A stretch of DNA of 14,161 nt from NCBI GenBank assembly GCA_029780415.1, contig JAKOYN010000053.1:1-14161 (forward strand). Reading direction: 5' to 3'. Both the position numbers and the translations under genes were made by a program. How positions within the stretch are numbered: the first letter of the stretch is position 1; the number at the start of each line of letters is the position of its first letter. Positions 1-6,823 of this stretch are shown piece after piece. The notes under the pieces are model-generated. The model ran no database searches. It was not told where the DNA came from and saw only the letters and a program-made list of their open reading frames with translations. This DNA is from RXIX01 sp003989075 (GTDB lineage: Bacteria > Pseudomonadota > Gammaproteobacteria > Competibacterales > Competibacteraceae).

Positions 1-1
1 A

Positions 2-526
2 CTTTCATTTACCGGATCAGCGTTTGGTGTAGGAGGAAGTCACTATCCAGTTTTAACCACTTTATCATTAGTCCCAACACTAGCTGTCGGCTCTCTTATA
101 TGGGCAATCACTGGTTACGGATTTTATAAAAAAATCCATTTTGATGGCAATATTTTCATCTGGTTTAATGTATTTGTCATTTTAACATCTATCATTACTG
201 CAATGAGTAGAATAAATTTTGGTTTATCTCAGTCCATGGTTTTTCGCTACCATATTTATTCCAATCTCGCAACCATTTCGACAGTAATGCTCGTTCTGCA
301 ACTGCTCCCGATCAAGCAATATAAAAATCATGTTCTTGAACGGAATTTCAAATTTCTTGCGATATTTTCCGCGATCTATCTAGTCGCTACATTTGCCCTT
401 GTCCCCTATTTCCATTTTATCGTTTACTCACAGATTCGCCATGAAGGAATTATTTATCCAGACAAAGCGCAAGCTGAAACAATCCTGGAAAAAGCAAAAA
501 GAAGTGGCGTCTTTACTGTCCATTAA
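2..526 (+). CDS. Multi-pass membrane protein, 3' end only (5' end outside window)
   Basis: The reading frame is open from the left edge and ends with TAA at 524-526, so only the C-terminal 174 residues are visible. At least three hydrophobic stretches are seen: one around the WAITGYGF segment, one around FNVFVILTSIITA, and one around FLAIFSAIYLVATFALV. Between them sits a conserved-looking patch, SRINFGLSQSMVFRYHIYSN, of the kind found near the C-terminus of uncharacterised bacterial polytopic membrane proteins (SR-x-nFG-x(7)-RY). The tail (KAQAETILEKAKRSGVF) is soluble and amphipathic. I do not recognise a function. Base composition is unlike the genes to the right: the first 240 bases hold about 84 G+C (35%), which suggests foreign origin. 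An ATG at 203 lies inside the frame and is unlikely to be the true start, because coding continues upstream. Confidence 0.75.
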   Translation, partial: LSFTGSAFGVGGSHYPVLTTLSLVPTLAVGSLIWAITGYGFYKKIHFDGNIFIWFNVFVILTSIITAMSRINFGLSQSMVFRYHIYSNLATISTVMLVLQLLPIKQYKNHVLERNFKFLAIFSAIYLVATFALVPYFHFIVYSQIRHEGIIYPDKAQAETILEKAKRSGVFTVH

Positions 527-567
527 GGCAATACAAACCCTAACAGTCCACATCATGCTGCCTTTTT
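525..567 (+). terminator. Possible weak terminator after the membrane protein gene
   Basis: AAGGCA at 525-530 can pair with TGCCTT at 559-564, and the T stretch runs on to 567. The stem is only 6 bp and the loop is 28 bases, so this is a weak candidate. It starts inside the stop codon of the membrane protein gene, where a terminator would be expected. Confidence 0.25.
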
Positions 568-613
568 CGTTGAATGTTCTTTGCCCAACATACAACCAAG
601 CGGGAAAATCACC

Positions 614-1549
614 ATGGCCTATGACATTATTGGCGACATCCATGGACAGTTCGACCAGCTCGAAGCGCTGCTGAAGCAATTGGGTTATACCAAAAGCAGC
701 GGTACTTACCGCCATCCTGAACGTCAGGCAATTTTTGTCGGGGATTTCATTGATCGCGGGCCGCGACAAATCGATACGGTCATGACCGTCCGGCGCATGG
801 TGGAATCAGGCACGGCTCTGGCCGTGATGGGCAACCACGAGTTCAACGCGATCGCCTGGCATACCCCGGATCCCGCACAGCCAGGCGAATATCTGCGTCC
901 CCGCCAAGGCAAGGTTGGGGAAAAGAATCATATCCAGCACAGTGCGTTCCTGCGGGAAGTACAGGATAAACCCGAACTGCATCTGGAAATCGTGAACTGG
1001 TTTATGACGCTGCCACTCTGGCTGGACCTGCCCGGTGTGCGGGTGGTGCACGCCTGCTGGCACGCGGGCTATATGGAAGAACTGCGTCCACACCTGAATG
1101 CCGACCTGACCCTGACCCGGGAACTGATGATTGCAGCCAGTCGCAAAGGTCATATGGCTTTCCGAACCATTGAGGGGCTGACCAAGGGACTTGAAGTGCA
1201 ACTGCCCGATGGTCATTCCTTCCGCGACAAGGACGGCTACGAAAGGCGAAATGTGCGCATACGCTGGTGGGAGCCTGCCGGTTCGACCTATCAGGAGCTG
1301 GCCCTGATGCCTAGGGAGGACCGTGAAAAACTGCCGGCTGTGCCTCTCAAGCAGGATTCACGCTCACCCTGCGACCCGAGCAAACCGGTTTTTTTCGGTC
1401 ACTACTGGATGAGCGGTAAACCGATACCGCAGACTCCCTACGCTGCCTGCGTGGATTACAGCGCCGCCAAAGGCGATCCACTGGTCGCCTATCGCTGGGA
1501 CGGAGAATCCACTCTGGATGCAGACCGTTTCGTATGCGCACATCAATAA
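614..1549 (+). CDS. PPP-superfamily metallophosphoesterase (PrpE/ApaH-like)
   Basis: A 311-residue calcineurin-like phosphoesterase. The dinuclear-metal motifs appear in order: GDIHG near residues 7-11, GDFIDRGP near 46-53 and GNHE near 74-77. Later histidines in VVHACWHAG and FFGHYWMSG match the remaining metal-binding positions. Relatives hydrolyse diadenosine polyphosphates or phosphoproteins; the true substrate cannot be read from sequence. The chain is longer than ApaH or PrpE (roughly 245-280 residues), with extra sequence between GNHE and the C-terminal histidines. I chose the ATG at 614 because the GDIHG motif normally lies within about ten residues of the N-terminus and GGGA precedes it at about 9 bases. 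An in-frame ATG at 581 would add 11 residues but has no ribosome site. No signal peptide is seen, so it should be cytosolic. It converges with zapE. Confidence 0.85.
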   Translation: MAYDIIGDIHGQFDQLEALLKQLGYTKSSGTYRHPERQAIFVGDFIDRGPRQIDTVMTVRRMVESGTALAVMGNHEFNAIAWHTPDPAQPGEYLRPRQGKVGEKNHIQHSAFLREVQDKPELHLEIVNWFMTLPLWLDLPGVRVVHACWHAGYMEELRPHLNADLTLTRELMIAASRKGHMAFRTIEGLTKGLEVQLPDGHSFRDKDGYERRNVRIRWWEPAGSTYQELALMPREDREKLPAVPLKQDSRSPCDPSKPVFFGHYWMSGKPIPQTPYAACVDYSAAKGDPLVAYRWDGESTLDADRFVCAHQ

Positions 1550-1566
1550 AAAAACCGCAACAGGTA

Positions 1567-1608
1567 CAGCGTAACCCGGCATCCTGACGCAACAGCCGGA
1601 TTACGCTG
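1567..1608 (-). terminator. Hairpin between convergent genes, possible zapE terminator
   Basis: Arms at 1567-1580 and 1595-1608 form a 14-bp stem with one mismatch and a 14-base loop. On the minus strand the odd pair becomes a U-G wobble, so the hairpin is more stable in zapE RNA. On that strand a run of seven T (complement of 1548-1554) follows, but only 12 bases after the stem, so it is not a classic intrinsic terminator. On the plus strand no T run follows. It lies between the stop codons of two converging genes. Confidence 0.4.
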
Positions 1609-1627
1609 CACAGGCTATCTGCACTGC

Positions 1628-2740
1628 CTACGGCAAATGCGGCCGCTCCAGATACTGTCGGGACTGCATTTCCTGCAAACGGCTGACAGTACGCTGGAAT
1701 TCAAACTTGAGTCGCTCCCCTTTATACAGAGTCAGCGGTGGCGCCGCCGCAGACAGAATCAACTTGACACCCCGATCATAGAATTCATCAACCAGATTGA
1801 TGAAACGTCGCGCCTGATTTTCCATCTGCCAATCCATTACCGGAATATTTGAAATCAGCACGGTGTGATAACAGCGGGCGATTTCAATGTAATCCGTAGT
1901 GCCGCGCGGCCCATCGCAAATCGCCCGGAAATTGAACCAGACAATGCCATCAGCCTCGCGCAGGGTGGGAATAAAACGGCCCTCGATTTCCAGATCACCA
2001 CCGCGGTGACCCGGCTCGGGCGCAATATGCGTAAAGGCTTCCTCCAGACCCCGATCGGCGCGCTCGTCCAGCGGCACATAATAGATTGCCGCCTTTTCCA
2101 AATAGCGCAACCGATAATCAACACCACCATCGACATTCAGCACATCCAGATACTGCTTGAGTAATTCAATCGCCGGCAGAAAGCGTGCACGCTGCAGGCC
2201 ATTCTTATACAGCTCATCGGGCGGAATATTGGACGTGGTAATCAGGGTCACGCCATTGGCAAACAGTTCCTTGAGCAGGCCATAGAGCAGCATGGCATCG
2301 GTGATATCGGCGACAAAAAATTCATCCAGGCAAATCACCTGCGCCTTTTCGGCAAAGCGTCGGGCAACAACCCGCAATGGATCCTGCTGATTCTTCAAAT
2401 ACTTCAGCTCTTCATGCACCGCGCGCATAAAGCTGTGAAAATGAATACGCTGCTTGCGCGCCAGCGGCAGGGCATCGACGAAGGTATCCACCAGATAGGT
2501 CTTGCCCCGGCCCACGCCGCCCCATAGATACAGGCCGCGCACCGGGCGATTGGACGGCGTTGCCGGCTTGTCGCGGCCGGCCAGCCGGGCCAGCAGACCG
2601 GTCCGGCGCCCGGCAGCGGCTTCGGGCTGAGCCATCAACTGATCGTAAACCTTCTGCAGGGCACGCACGGCCTGTTCCTGGGCCGGATCATGCTGGAAAC
2701 CTTCGCGTTGCAGGTCGCGACGATAGCGTTCATAAGGCAT
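1628..2740 (-). CDS. zapE: AFG1-like ATPase, cell division protein ZapE
   Basis: A 370-residue AFG1/ZapE-family P-loop ATPase. Walker A is GGVGRGKT at residues 74-81, Walker B is VICLDE at 135-140, and a sensor-1-like TTSN lies at 168-171. The family signatures LYLWGGVGRGKT, HFHSFM and DEFFVADITDAM are all present. In E. coli ZapE associates with FtsZ and the Z ring and matters under low oxygen or heat stress; that role is transferred here from the family. The length is usual for the family. ATG at 2740 is the chosen start and gives the normal MPYERYRRDL N-terminus. The gene lies 53 bases downstream of cysQ on the same strand, so the two may be cotranscribed. Confidence 0.95.
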   Translation of the reverse strand: MPYERYRRDLQREGFQHDPAQEQAVRALQKVYDQLMAQPEAAAGRRTGLLARLAGRDKPATPSNRPVRGLYLWGGVGRGKTYLVDTFVDALPLARKQRIHFHSFMRAVHEELKYLKNQQDPLRVVARRFAEKAQVICLDEFFVADITDAMLLYGLLKELFANGVTLITTSNIPPDELYKNGLQRARFLPAIELLKQYLDVLNVDGGVDYRLRYLEKAAIYYVPLDERADRGLEEAFTHIAPEPGHRGGDLEIEGRFIPTLREADGIVWFNFRAICDGPRGTTDYIEIARCYHTVLISNIPVMDWQMENQARRFINLVDEFYDRGVKLILSAAAPPLTLYKGERLKFEFQRTVSRLQEMQSRQYLERPHLP

Positions 2741-2755
2741 GGCAAAACTCGCAAT

Positions 2756-2769
2756 CCGAGAAATCTCGG
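2756..2769 (-). other. Short perfect hairpin in the cysQ-zapE gap
   Basis: CCGAGA at 2756-2761 pairs with TCTCGG at 2764-2769 around a 2-base loop. It lies about 16 bases upstream of the zapE start codon, in a 53-base gap that also holds an 11-bp motif shared with the cysQ leader. It has no T run, so it is not a terminator. A role in zapE translation or RNA processing is possible but unsupported. Confidence 0.25.
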
Positions 2770-2793
2770 TCTTCTGGATCGGTTAGATCATGC

Positions 2794-3651
2794 TCAGGAA
2801 TTGGACAGGGACGCCGGCCGGCCATGATGACGGTGCGGCAGGTACTGCGACCAGTCGTGGCTGGTATCGCCAAAGGCAAGAAAATCGGGATTAATCAGCA
2901 CCGGGCGGGCGTTGTAGCGCAGCGGCCGCAACTGCAAATCGGTCAGGCGCCCGCCGGCCTCCTCCAGAATGATTTGCGAAGCTGCGGTGTCCCATTCGCC
3001 GGTCGGGCCAAAACGTGGATACAGATCGGCGCCACCCTCGGCGATCAGGCAGGCTTTCAGGGCGCTGCCCAGGCACTGATGGTGATAGGCGCCCAGTTGG
3101 CCGAGATACTCCTGCAGGCGCCGGTTGCGGCAGGAACCCTGACTGCTGACCACGCGTGGCGGCCATAGGCCGGGCCGCTGAGTCTGGATCGGCACCGGCG
3201 CCGCCTGGTGGCTCACCTGTTTCCAGGCACCGCCCGCGCGCCAGGCATAATGGAACACCCCTTCGACCGGTGACAGCACCAGCCCGAGCACGGCCTCATG
3301 GCGATGAATCAGGGCGATGTTGACCGAAAACTGGTCGCTGCGCTTGATGAATTCGCGGGTGCCATCCAGCGGGTCGACCAGCCACAGCCAATCCCAGGTG
3401 CTGCGCTCGGCGAAACCAAAATCAGGCGCCTCCTCGGACAGAACCGGAATCCCCGGAGTCAGCTCAGCCAGCCCGCGTACAATGCAGCCATGCGCGGCAA
3501 TGTCGGCTTCGGTGACCGGGCTCTGATCGGCCTTGGCGGTGACGCTGAATCCCGCAGCGTATACGTCCAGGATCCGGCGCCCTGCTTCTCGGGCGATGAC
3601 CTGCACCGGCTCCACCAGAGCGGACAAGTCGATGTCGGGAGCGTCGGGCAT
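2794..3651 (-). CDS. cysQ: 3'(2'),5'-bisphosphate nucleotidase CysQ
   Basis: A 285-residue member of the inositol monophosphatase-like, lithium-sensitive Mg-dependent phosphatase superfamily. Its usual reaction removes the 3'-phosphate from PAP (adenosine 3',5'-bisphosphate) made during sulfate assimilation. Visible motifs are SPVTEAD at residues 44-50, SEE at 72-74, the metal-binding DPLDGTREF at 93-101 and GEWDTAA at 218-224. These agree with CysQ rather than SuhB, notably DPLDGTREFI and the late WDTAA. I chose ATG at 3651, with GAGG about 11 bases upstream. A GTG at 3663 would add four residues but lacks its own ribosome site. It is divergent from yrfG. In several gammaproteobacteria cysQ, nudE and yrfG are neighbours; nudE is missing here. 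Confidence 0.93.
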   Translation of the reverse strand: MPDAPDIDLSALVEPVQVIAREAGRRILDVYAAGFSVTAKADQSPVTEADIAAHGCIVRGLAELTPGIPVLSEEAPDFGFAERSTWDWLWLVDPLDGTREFIKRSDQFSVNIALIHRHEAVLGLVLSPVEGVFHYAWRAGGAWKQVSHQAAPVPIQTQRPGLWPPRVVSSQGSCRNRRLQEYLGQLGAYHHQCLGSALKACLIAEGGADLYPRFGPTGEWDTAASQIILEEAGGRLTDLQLRPLRYNARPVLINPDFLAFGDTSHDWSQYLPHRHHGRPASLSNS

Positions 3652-3754
3652 GACGCAAAACACCTCGCGGATCGGTTAGCGCGCGAATACCGCGCGATTT
3701 GCTTTAATTCTACACAATCCAAACCCAAGCCGTTTGCCGGCGGAGCCTGCGCTC
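3652..3754. promoter_or_regulatory. Divergent intergenic region between cysQ and yrfG
   Basis: This 103-base gap must hold start signals for both cysQ (-) and yrfG (+). The centre (3697-3720) is AT-rich, unlike its flanks. CGCGCG at 3680-3685 and 3691-3696 forms a 6-bp inverted repeat around a 5-base spacer. I see no convincing -35/-10 pair on either strand, so no promoter is placed exactly. Minus-strand CTAACCGATCC (complement of 3669-3679) is repeated upstream of zapE. Confidence 0.35.
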
Positions 3755-4429
3755 ATGACCCTGACGTTGCCCTGGTCGGATATCCGTACCGTCCTGCTGG
3801 ATATGGATGGCACCCTGCTTGACCTGCGCTTTGACAATTATTTCTGGATGGAACTGGTCCCGCAGCGCTATGCCACGCGCCATGGCCTGCCGCTGGCCAC
3901 GGCCCGCACCGAGGTGATCAAGCGCACCCGGGCGGTGGAAGGCACGCTGGACTGGTATTGCCTGGACTACTGGAGCCGGGAACTGGCGCTGGATATCGTC
4001 ACCCTCAAGCGCGAGATCGAGCACCTGATCGCTGTGCATCCGCATGTGCTGGAATTTCTCGATGCACTGCGCGCCGCTGGCAAGCGGGTGGTGCTGGTGA
4101 CCAATGCCCATCAGGACAGCCTGGCGCTGAAGATGGAGAAAACCCGGCTGGCCGGGCATTTCGATGCCATCGTCTGCGCCCATGATCTGGGTCTGGTCAA
4201 GGAACAGGCCGCCTTCTGGCCCTGCCTGGCCCTGCTGGAACCCTTCGAGCCCGCCACCACGCTGCTGGTGGATGATAATCTGGACATTCTGCGCAGCGCG
4301 CAGGCTCACGGCATTGCGCATCTGCTGTCGGTGCTGCGCCCGGATTCCGCCCAGCCGCCCAAGCCACGCGGCGAATTCCCGGCGATTCACGATTTCGCCG
4401 AGCTGCTGCCGCTCGCGCCGGCGCAATGA
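3755..4429 (+). CDS. yrfG: HAD-family GMP/IMP 5'-nucleotidase, YrfG type
   Basis: A 224-residue haloacid dehalogenase-superfamily phosphatase, close to the 222 residues of E. coli YrfG. Motif I is DMDGTLLD at residues 16-23, with D16 as nucleophile and D18 as acid/base. Motif II is VTN at 115-117, the motif III lysine is in GLVKE at 146-150, and motif IV is the DD at 173-174 in LLVDDNLDIL. The YrfG-like features FDNYFWMELVP and the cap segment LDWYCLDYWS support purine nucleotidase activity (GMP/IMP to nucleoside) by family resemblance. ATG at 3755 is preferred, with GGAG 9 bases upstream; a TTG at 3734 in frame is less likely. It is divergent from cysQ, and the TerD-protease gene follows within 21 bases, which suggests cotranscription. 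Confidence 0.88.
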   Translation: MTLTLPWSDIRTVLLDMDGTLLDLRFDNYFWMELVPQRYATRHGLPLATARTEVIKRTRAVEGTLDWYCLDYWSRELALDIVTLKREIEHLIAVHPHVLEFLDALRAAGKRVVLVTNAHQDSLALKMEKTRLAGHFDAIVCAHDLGLVKEQAAFWPCLALLEPFEPATTLLVDDNLDILRSAQAHGIAHLLSVLRPDSAQPPKPRGEFPAIHDFAELLPLAPAQ

Positions 4430-4450
4430 GTGAGGACACGAGTACGCACC

Positions 4451-5647
4451 ATGCAGGAACTGCAAGCAGGACATAATCGCCCGATTGACGGTCATCAGAT
4501 CACCGTCGGTGTCACCGGTGAGCCGCATGACGACTTCACCGCCCGCACACAAATTGGCGCGCTGCTGCTGGACAGCAACGGCCAGGCGCGTGATCTGGCT
4601 GATCTGATCAGCGCCGAGCAGCCCCGTTCCAGTGATGGCTCGGTGCTGTTCGCTACACCACCGGGCGAATTCCGCATCAACCTGCACACGGTACCGGCGG
4701 ATATCGCCCGCATCGCCCTGCTGCTGGCGGTGCGGCCTGGAAGCGCGCCCGGCACCACCTTTGGCGTATTCAGCAGCATTCGCGCCTGGCTTGGCGATGC
4801 TGCGGGCACGCCCCGGCTGCTGTTTCCACTGCCGCCGAGCACGCGCGGCGAAACGGCGATGATTCTGGCCGAGCTGTATCGGCGTCAGGGGCACTGGAAA
4901 TTCCGCGCCGTCGGCCAGGGCTTTGCTGCGGGCCTGCCGGCACTGGCCGCGCATTTTGGCCTGCGCCTGCCCGTCACCGAAGCGCCGGCCGCGCCGGGCA
5001 CGCGCGAACGCCCAACGGACAGCAGCTTCAGCGGCACCGGTTTCTGCGTCCATGCCGATGGCTATGTGCTCACCAACCATCATGTGATCGACGGCGCCCG
5101 TGAGATCATGGCCCGCTCACCGCGCCAGCGCTGCCGGCTGGAGCCGGTGTTCAGCGATCCGACCAATGATCTGGCCCTGCTGCGCGCTGAGGCACCGCTC
5201 GGCGGCGTGGCTACGTTTCGCGATGGACCGCAGGCGCGTCTCGGCGAAACCGTGCTGGTAGTTGGCTATCCGTTGGGTGGTCTGCTCGGTTCCGGACCAC
5301 AGGTCACCACCGGTAATATCAGCTCGCTGATTGGCCCCGGCGATGACACCCGATCCCTGCAATTCACTGCGCCAACCCAGTCCGGCAACAGCGGCGGGCC
5401 GCTGCTCGATGGCGACGGCACCGTAGTCGGCGTGGTCACCGCCAAGCTGAACGCGGCGCGCATTCATGAAATCACCGGCGATATGCCGCAGAACGTCAAT
5501 TTCGCCCTCAAGGCAGCGCTGGCGCGGGCTTTTCTGGACGCGGCCGGCGTGGACTGCCAGGGCCGACCCTCGCGAAGCACGCGCACCGCTGCCGACATTG
5601 CCGCCGAGGCACGCGATTTCGTCCTCAAGATCGAATGCCGCAGCTAA
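4451..5647 (+). CDS. TerD stress-domain protein fused to a trypsin/HtrA-like serine protease
   Basis: A 398-residue two-domain protein. Residues 1-172 match TerD of tellurite-resistance and stress systems. The clearest part is ETAMILAELYRRQGHWKFRA followed by VGQGFAAGL, nearly identical to E. coli TerD at the same position; GALLLDSNG and SSDGSV also fit. After a linker (about 173-192), residues 193-366 are a chymotrypsin-fold protease of the HtrA (S1C) type: SGTGFCVHADGYVLTNHHVI, DPTNDLALL and SGNSGGPLL give the triad H211, D240 and S314. No PDZ domain, signal peptide or membrane segment is seen, so it is probably cytosolic. The acidic residues E. coli TerD has in FDLD are R32 and Q34 here. 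ATG at 4451 gives a normal TerD N-terminus; a GTG at 4430 abutting the yrfG stop would add seven residues. No other ter gene is nearby. Substrate and trigger are unknown. Confidence 0.88.
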   Translation: MQELQAGHNRPIDGHQITVGVTGEPHDDFTARTQIGALLLDSNGQARDLADLISAEQPRSSDGSVLFATPPGEFRINLHTVPADIARIALLLAVRPGSAPGTTFGVFSSIRAWLGDAAGTPRLLFPLPPSTRGETAMILAELYRRQGHWKFRAVGQGFAAGLPALAAHFGLRLPVTEAPAAPGTRERPTDSSFSGTGFCVHADGYVLTNHHVIDGAREIMARSPRQRCRLEPVFSDPTNDLALLRAEAPLGGVATFRDGPQARLGETVLVVGYPLGGLLGSGPQVTTGNISSLIGPGDDTRSLQFTAPTQSGNSGGPLLDGDGTVVGVVTAKLNAARIHEITGDMPQNVNFALKAALARAFLDAAGVDCQGRPSRSTRTAADIAAEARDFVLKIECRS

Positions 5648-5730
5648 GCACATTGACAAGGCGTGGTTTTCGTTTTCCGGGCCGGCGATGTTATCTTTAG
5701 CGCCGCGATCCATCCGTGAGAATGCCCACC

Positions 5731-6720
5731 ATGAACCACCCGATTCCCGTTCCCCAGAGCGCCCCGCCCATCGCCCCGCCCGCTGCCAAGGCGGCATGGA
5801 GCGTGGACGCGGTACTGGCCCTGTTTGAACTGCCCTTTGCTGACCTGATGTTCCGGGCCCAGCAGACCCTGCGCGAGAACTTCGATCCCAACGCCATCCA
5901 GCGCTCCACCCTGCTGTCAATCAAGACCGGCAACTGCTCCGAGGATTGCAGCTACTGCTCGCAATCCAAGCGTTACCAGACCGGCCTGGAAACGCAGCGC
6001 CTGCTGTCTACCGAGGAAGTACTGGCCGCCGCGCGTGCCGCCAAGGAACAGGGCTCCGGGCGCTTCTGCATGGGCGCAGCCTGGCGCGGCCCGAAGGAAA
6101 AGGACATGGCCGCCGTCGCTGAAATGGTCAAGGCGGTCAAGGCGCTGGGCCTGGAAACCTGCGTTACCCTGGGTATCCTCAAGGACGGTCAGGCCGAGCA
6201 GTTGAAGGCTGCCGGTCTGGATTACTACAACCATAACCTTGACACTGCGCCGGAGTTCTACGGCGATATCGTCACCACCCACACCTATCAGGATCGGCTC
6301 GATACCCTGAAAAGCGTGCGCGCCGCCGGTCTGAAAGTGTGCAGCGGTGGCATCGTCGGCATGGGCGAAACCCGCCGCCATCGCGCCGGCCTGATCGCCA
6401 AGCTGGCCAGCCTGGATCCACCGCCAGAATCGGTGCCGATCAACAATCTGGTCCCAATCCCCGGCACACCGCTGGCCGAGCGCACGGCGGTCGATATCTT
6501 CGAGTTCGTCCGCACCATCGCCGCCGCACGTATCAGCATGCCGGGCAGTTATGTGCGCCTGTCCGCCGGCCGCGAGCAGATGAGCGAAGCCGAGCAGGCG
6601 CTGTGCTTCCTGGCCGGCGCCAATTCGATCTTCTACGGCGACCAGTTGCTGACCACCACCAACCCGGGCCTGGAACGCGATCAGGCGCTGTTCGCCAAAC
6701 TCAGTCTGCACGGCGTCTAA
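5731..6720 (+). CDS. bioB: Biotin synthase BioB
   Basis: A 329-residue radical-SAM enzyme that inserts sulfur into dethiobiotin, the last step of biotin synthesis. The [4Fe-4S]/SAM cysteines are C69, C73 and C76 in NCSEDCSYC. The [2Fe-2S] ligands are C113, C144, C204 and R276. Each sits exactly 16 residues later than in E. coli BioB (53/57/60, 97, 128, 188, 260), so the core has no net length change across these sites. The extra 16 residues are an N-terminal proline/alanine-rich segment, HPIPVPQSAPPIAPPAA. ATG at 5731 is preferred, with GAG 10 bases upstream; ATG 5722 and GTG 5716 are also in frame. It is the first gene of the bio cluster. The 83-base gap upstream has a TTGACA at 5653-5658 with no matching -10, and no BirA-type operator that I can see. 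Confidence 0.97.
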   Translation: MNHPIPVPQSAPPIAPPAAKAAWSVDAVLALFELPFADLMFRAQQTLRENFDPNAIQRSTLLSIKTGNCSEDCSYCSQSKRYQTGLETQRLLSTEEVLAAARAAKEQGSGRFCMGAAWRGPKEKDMAAVAEMVKAVKALGLETCVTLGILKDGQAEQLKAAGLDYYNHNLDTAPEFYGDIVTTHTYQDRLDTLKSVRAAGLKVCSGGIVGMGETRRHRAGLIAKLASLDPPPESVPINNLVPIPGTPLAERTAVDIFEFVRTIAAARISMPGSYVRLSAGREQMSEAEQALCFLAGANSIFYGDQLLTTTNPGLERDQALFAKLSLHGV

Positions 6721-6729
6721 CCCCGGCGC

Positions 6730-6752
6730 GGAGCCGGCATCGCGCCGGCTCC
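6730..6752 (+). other. GC-rich intercistronic hairpin between bioB and bioA
   Basis: The arms 6730-6738 and 6744-6752 form a perfect 9-bp stem around a 5-base loop, ten bases after the bioB stop. No T run follows, so it is not a classic terminator. GGCGCG at 6725-6730 could instead pair with CGCGCC at 6741-6746, a mutually exclusive fold. It may protect the 3' end of bioB RNA or weaken read-through into bioA. Confidence 0.5.
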
Positions 6753-6801
6753 ATGTGAACAGCTCCCCGCCACCGTTGCCCAATCAATCGCGTCAAGACA
6801 C

Positions 6802-6821
6802 AGCAGGTTGAAGCAGGTTGA
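6802..6821 (+). repeat. 10-bp tandem duplication covering the bioA ribosome site
   Basis: AGCAGGTTGA occurs twice head to tail at 6802-6811 and 6812-6821, just before the bioA ATG at 6824. Each copy carries an AGG; the second is 6 bases from the start codon and is the likely ribosome site. The first copy is 16 bases away and probably inactive. Confidence 0.7.
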
Positions 6822-6823
6822 AC

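Noticed and set aside
4426..4476. ATG at 4426 overlapping the yrfG stop as start of the TerD-protease
   Set aside because: It is in another frame and meets a stop after about 16 codons.
3710..5083. Open frame of 457 codons on the minus strand across yrfG and the TerD-protease gene
   Set aside because: It is antisense to two genes with clear family motifs, its translation is rich in Arg, Gln, Gly and Ala with no recognisable domain, and long antisense frames are common in GC-rich DNA.
5653..5658. Perfect TTGACA -35 hexamer before bioB
   Set aside because: No -10-like hexamer lies 16-18 bases downstream (the sequence there is about TCCGGG). The nearest TATCTT is more than 30 bases away.
5117..5920. 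Minus-strand open frame over the protease end and bioB start
   Set aside because: It has low-complexity composition and no domain, and it lies opposite conserved protease and BioB motifs.
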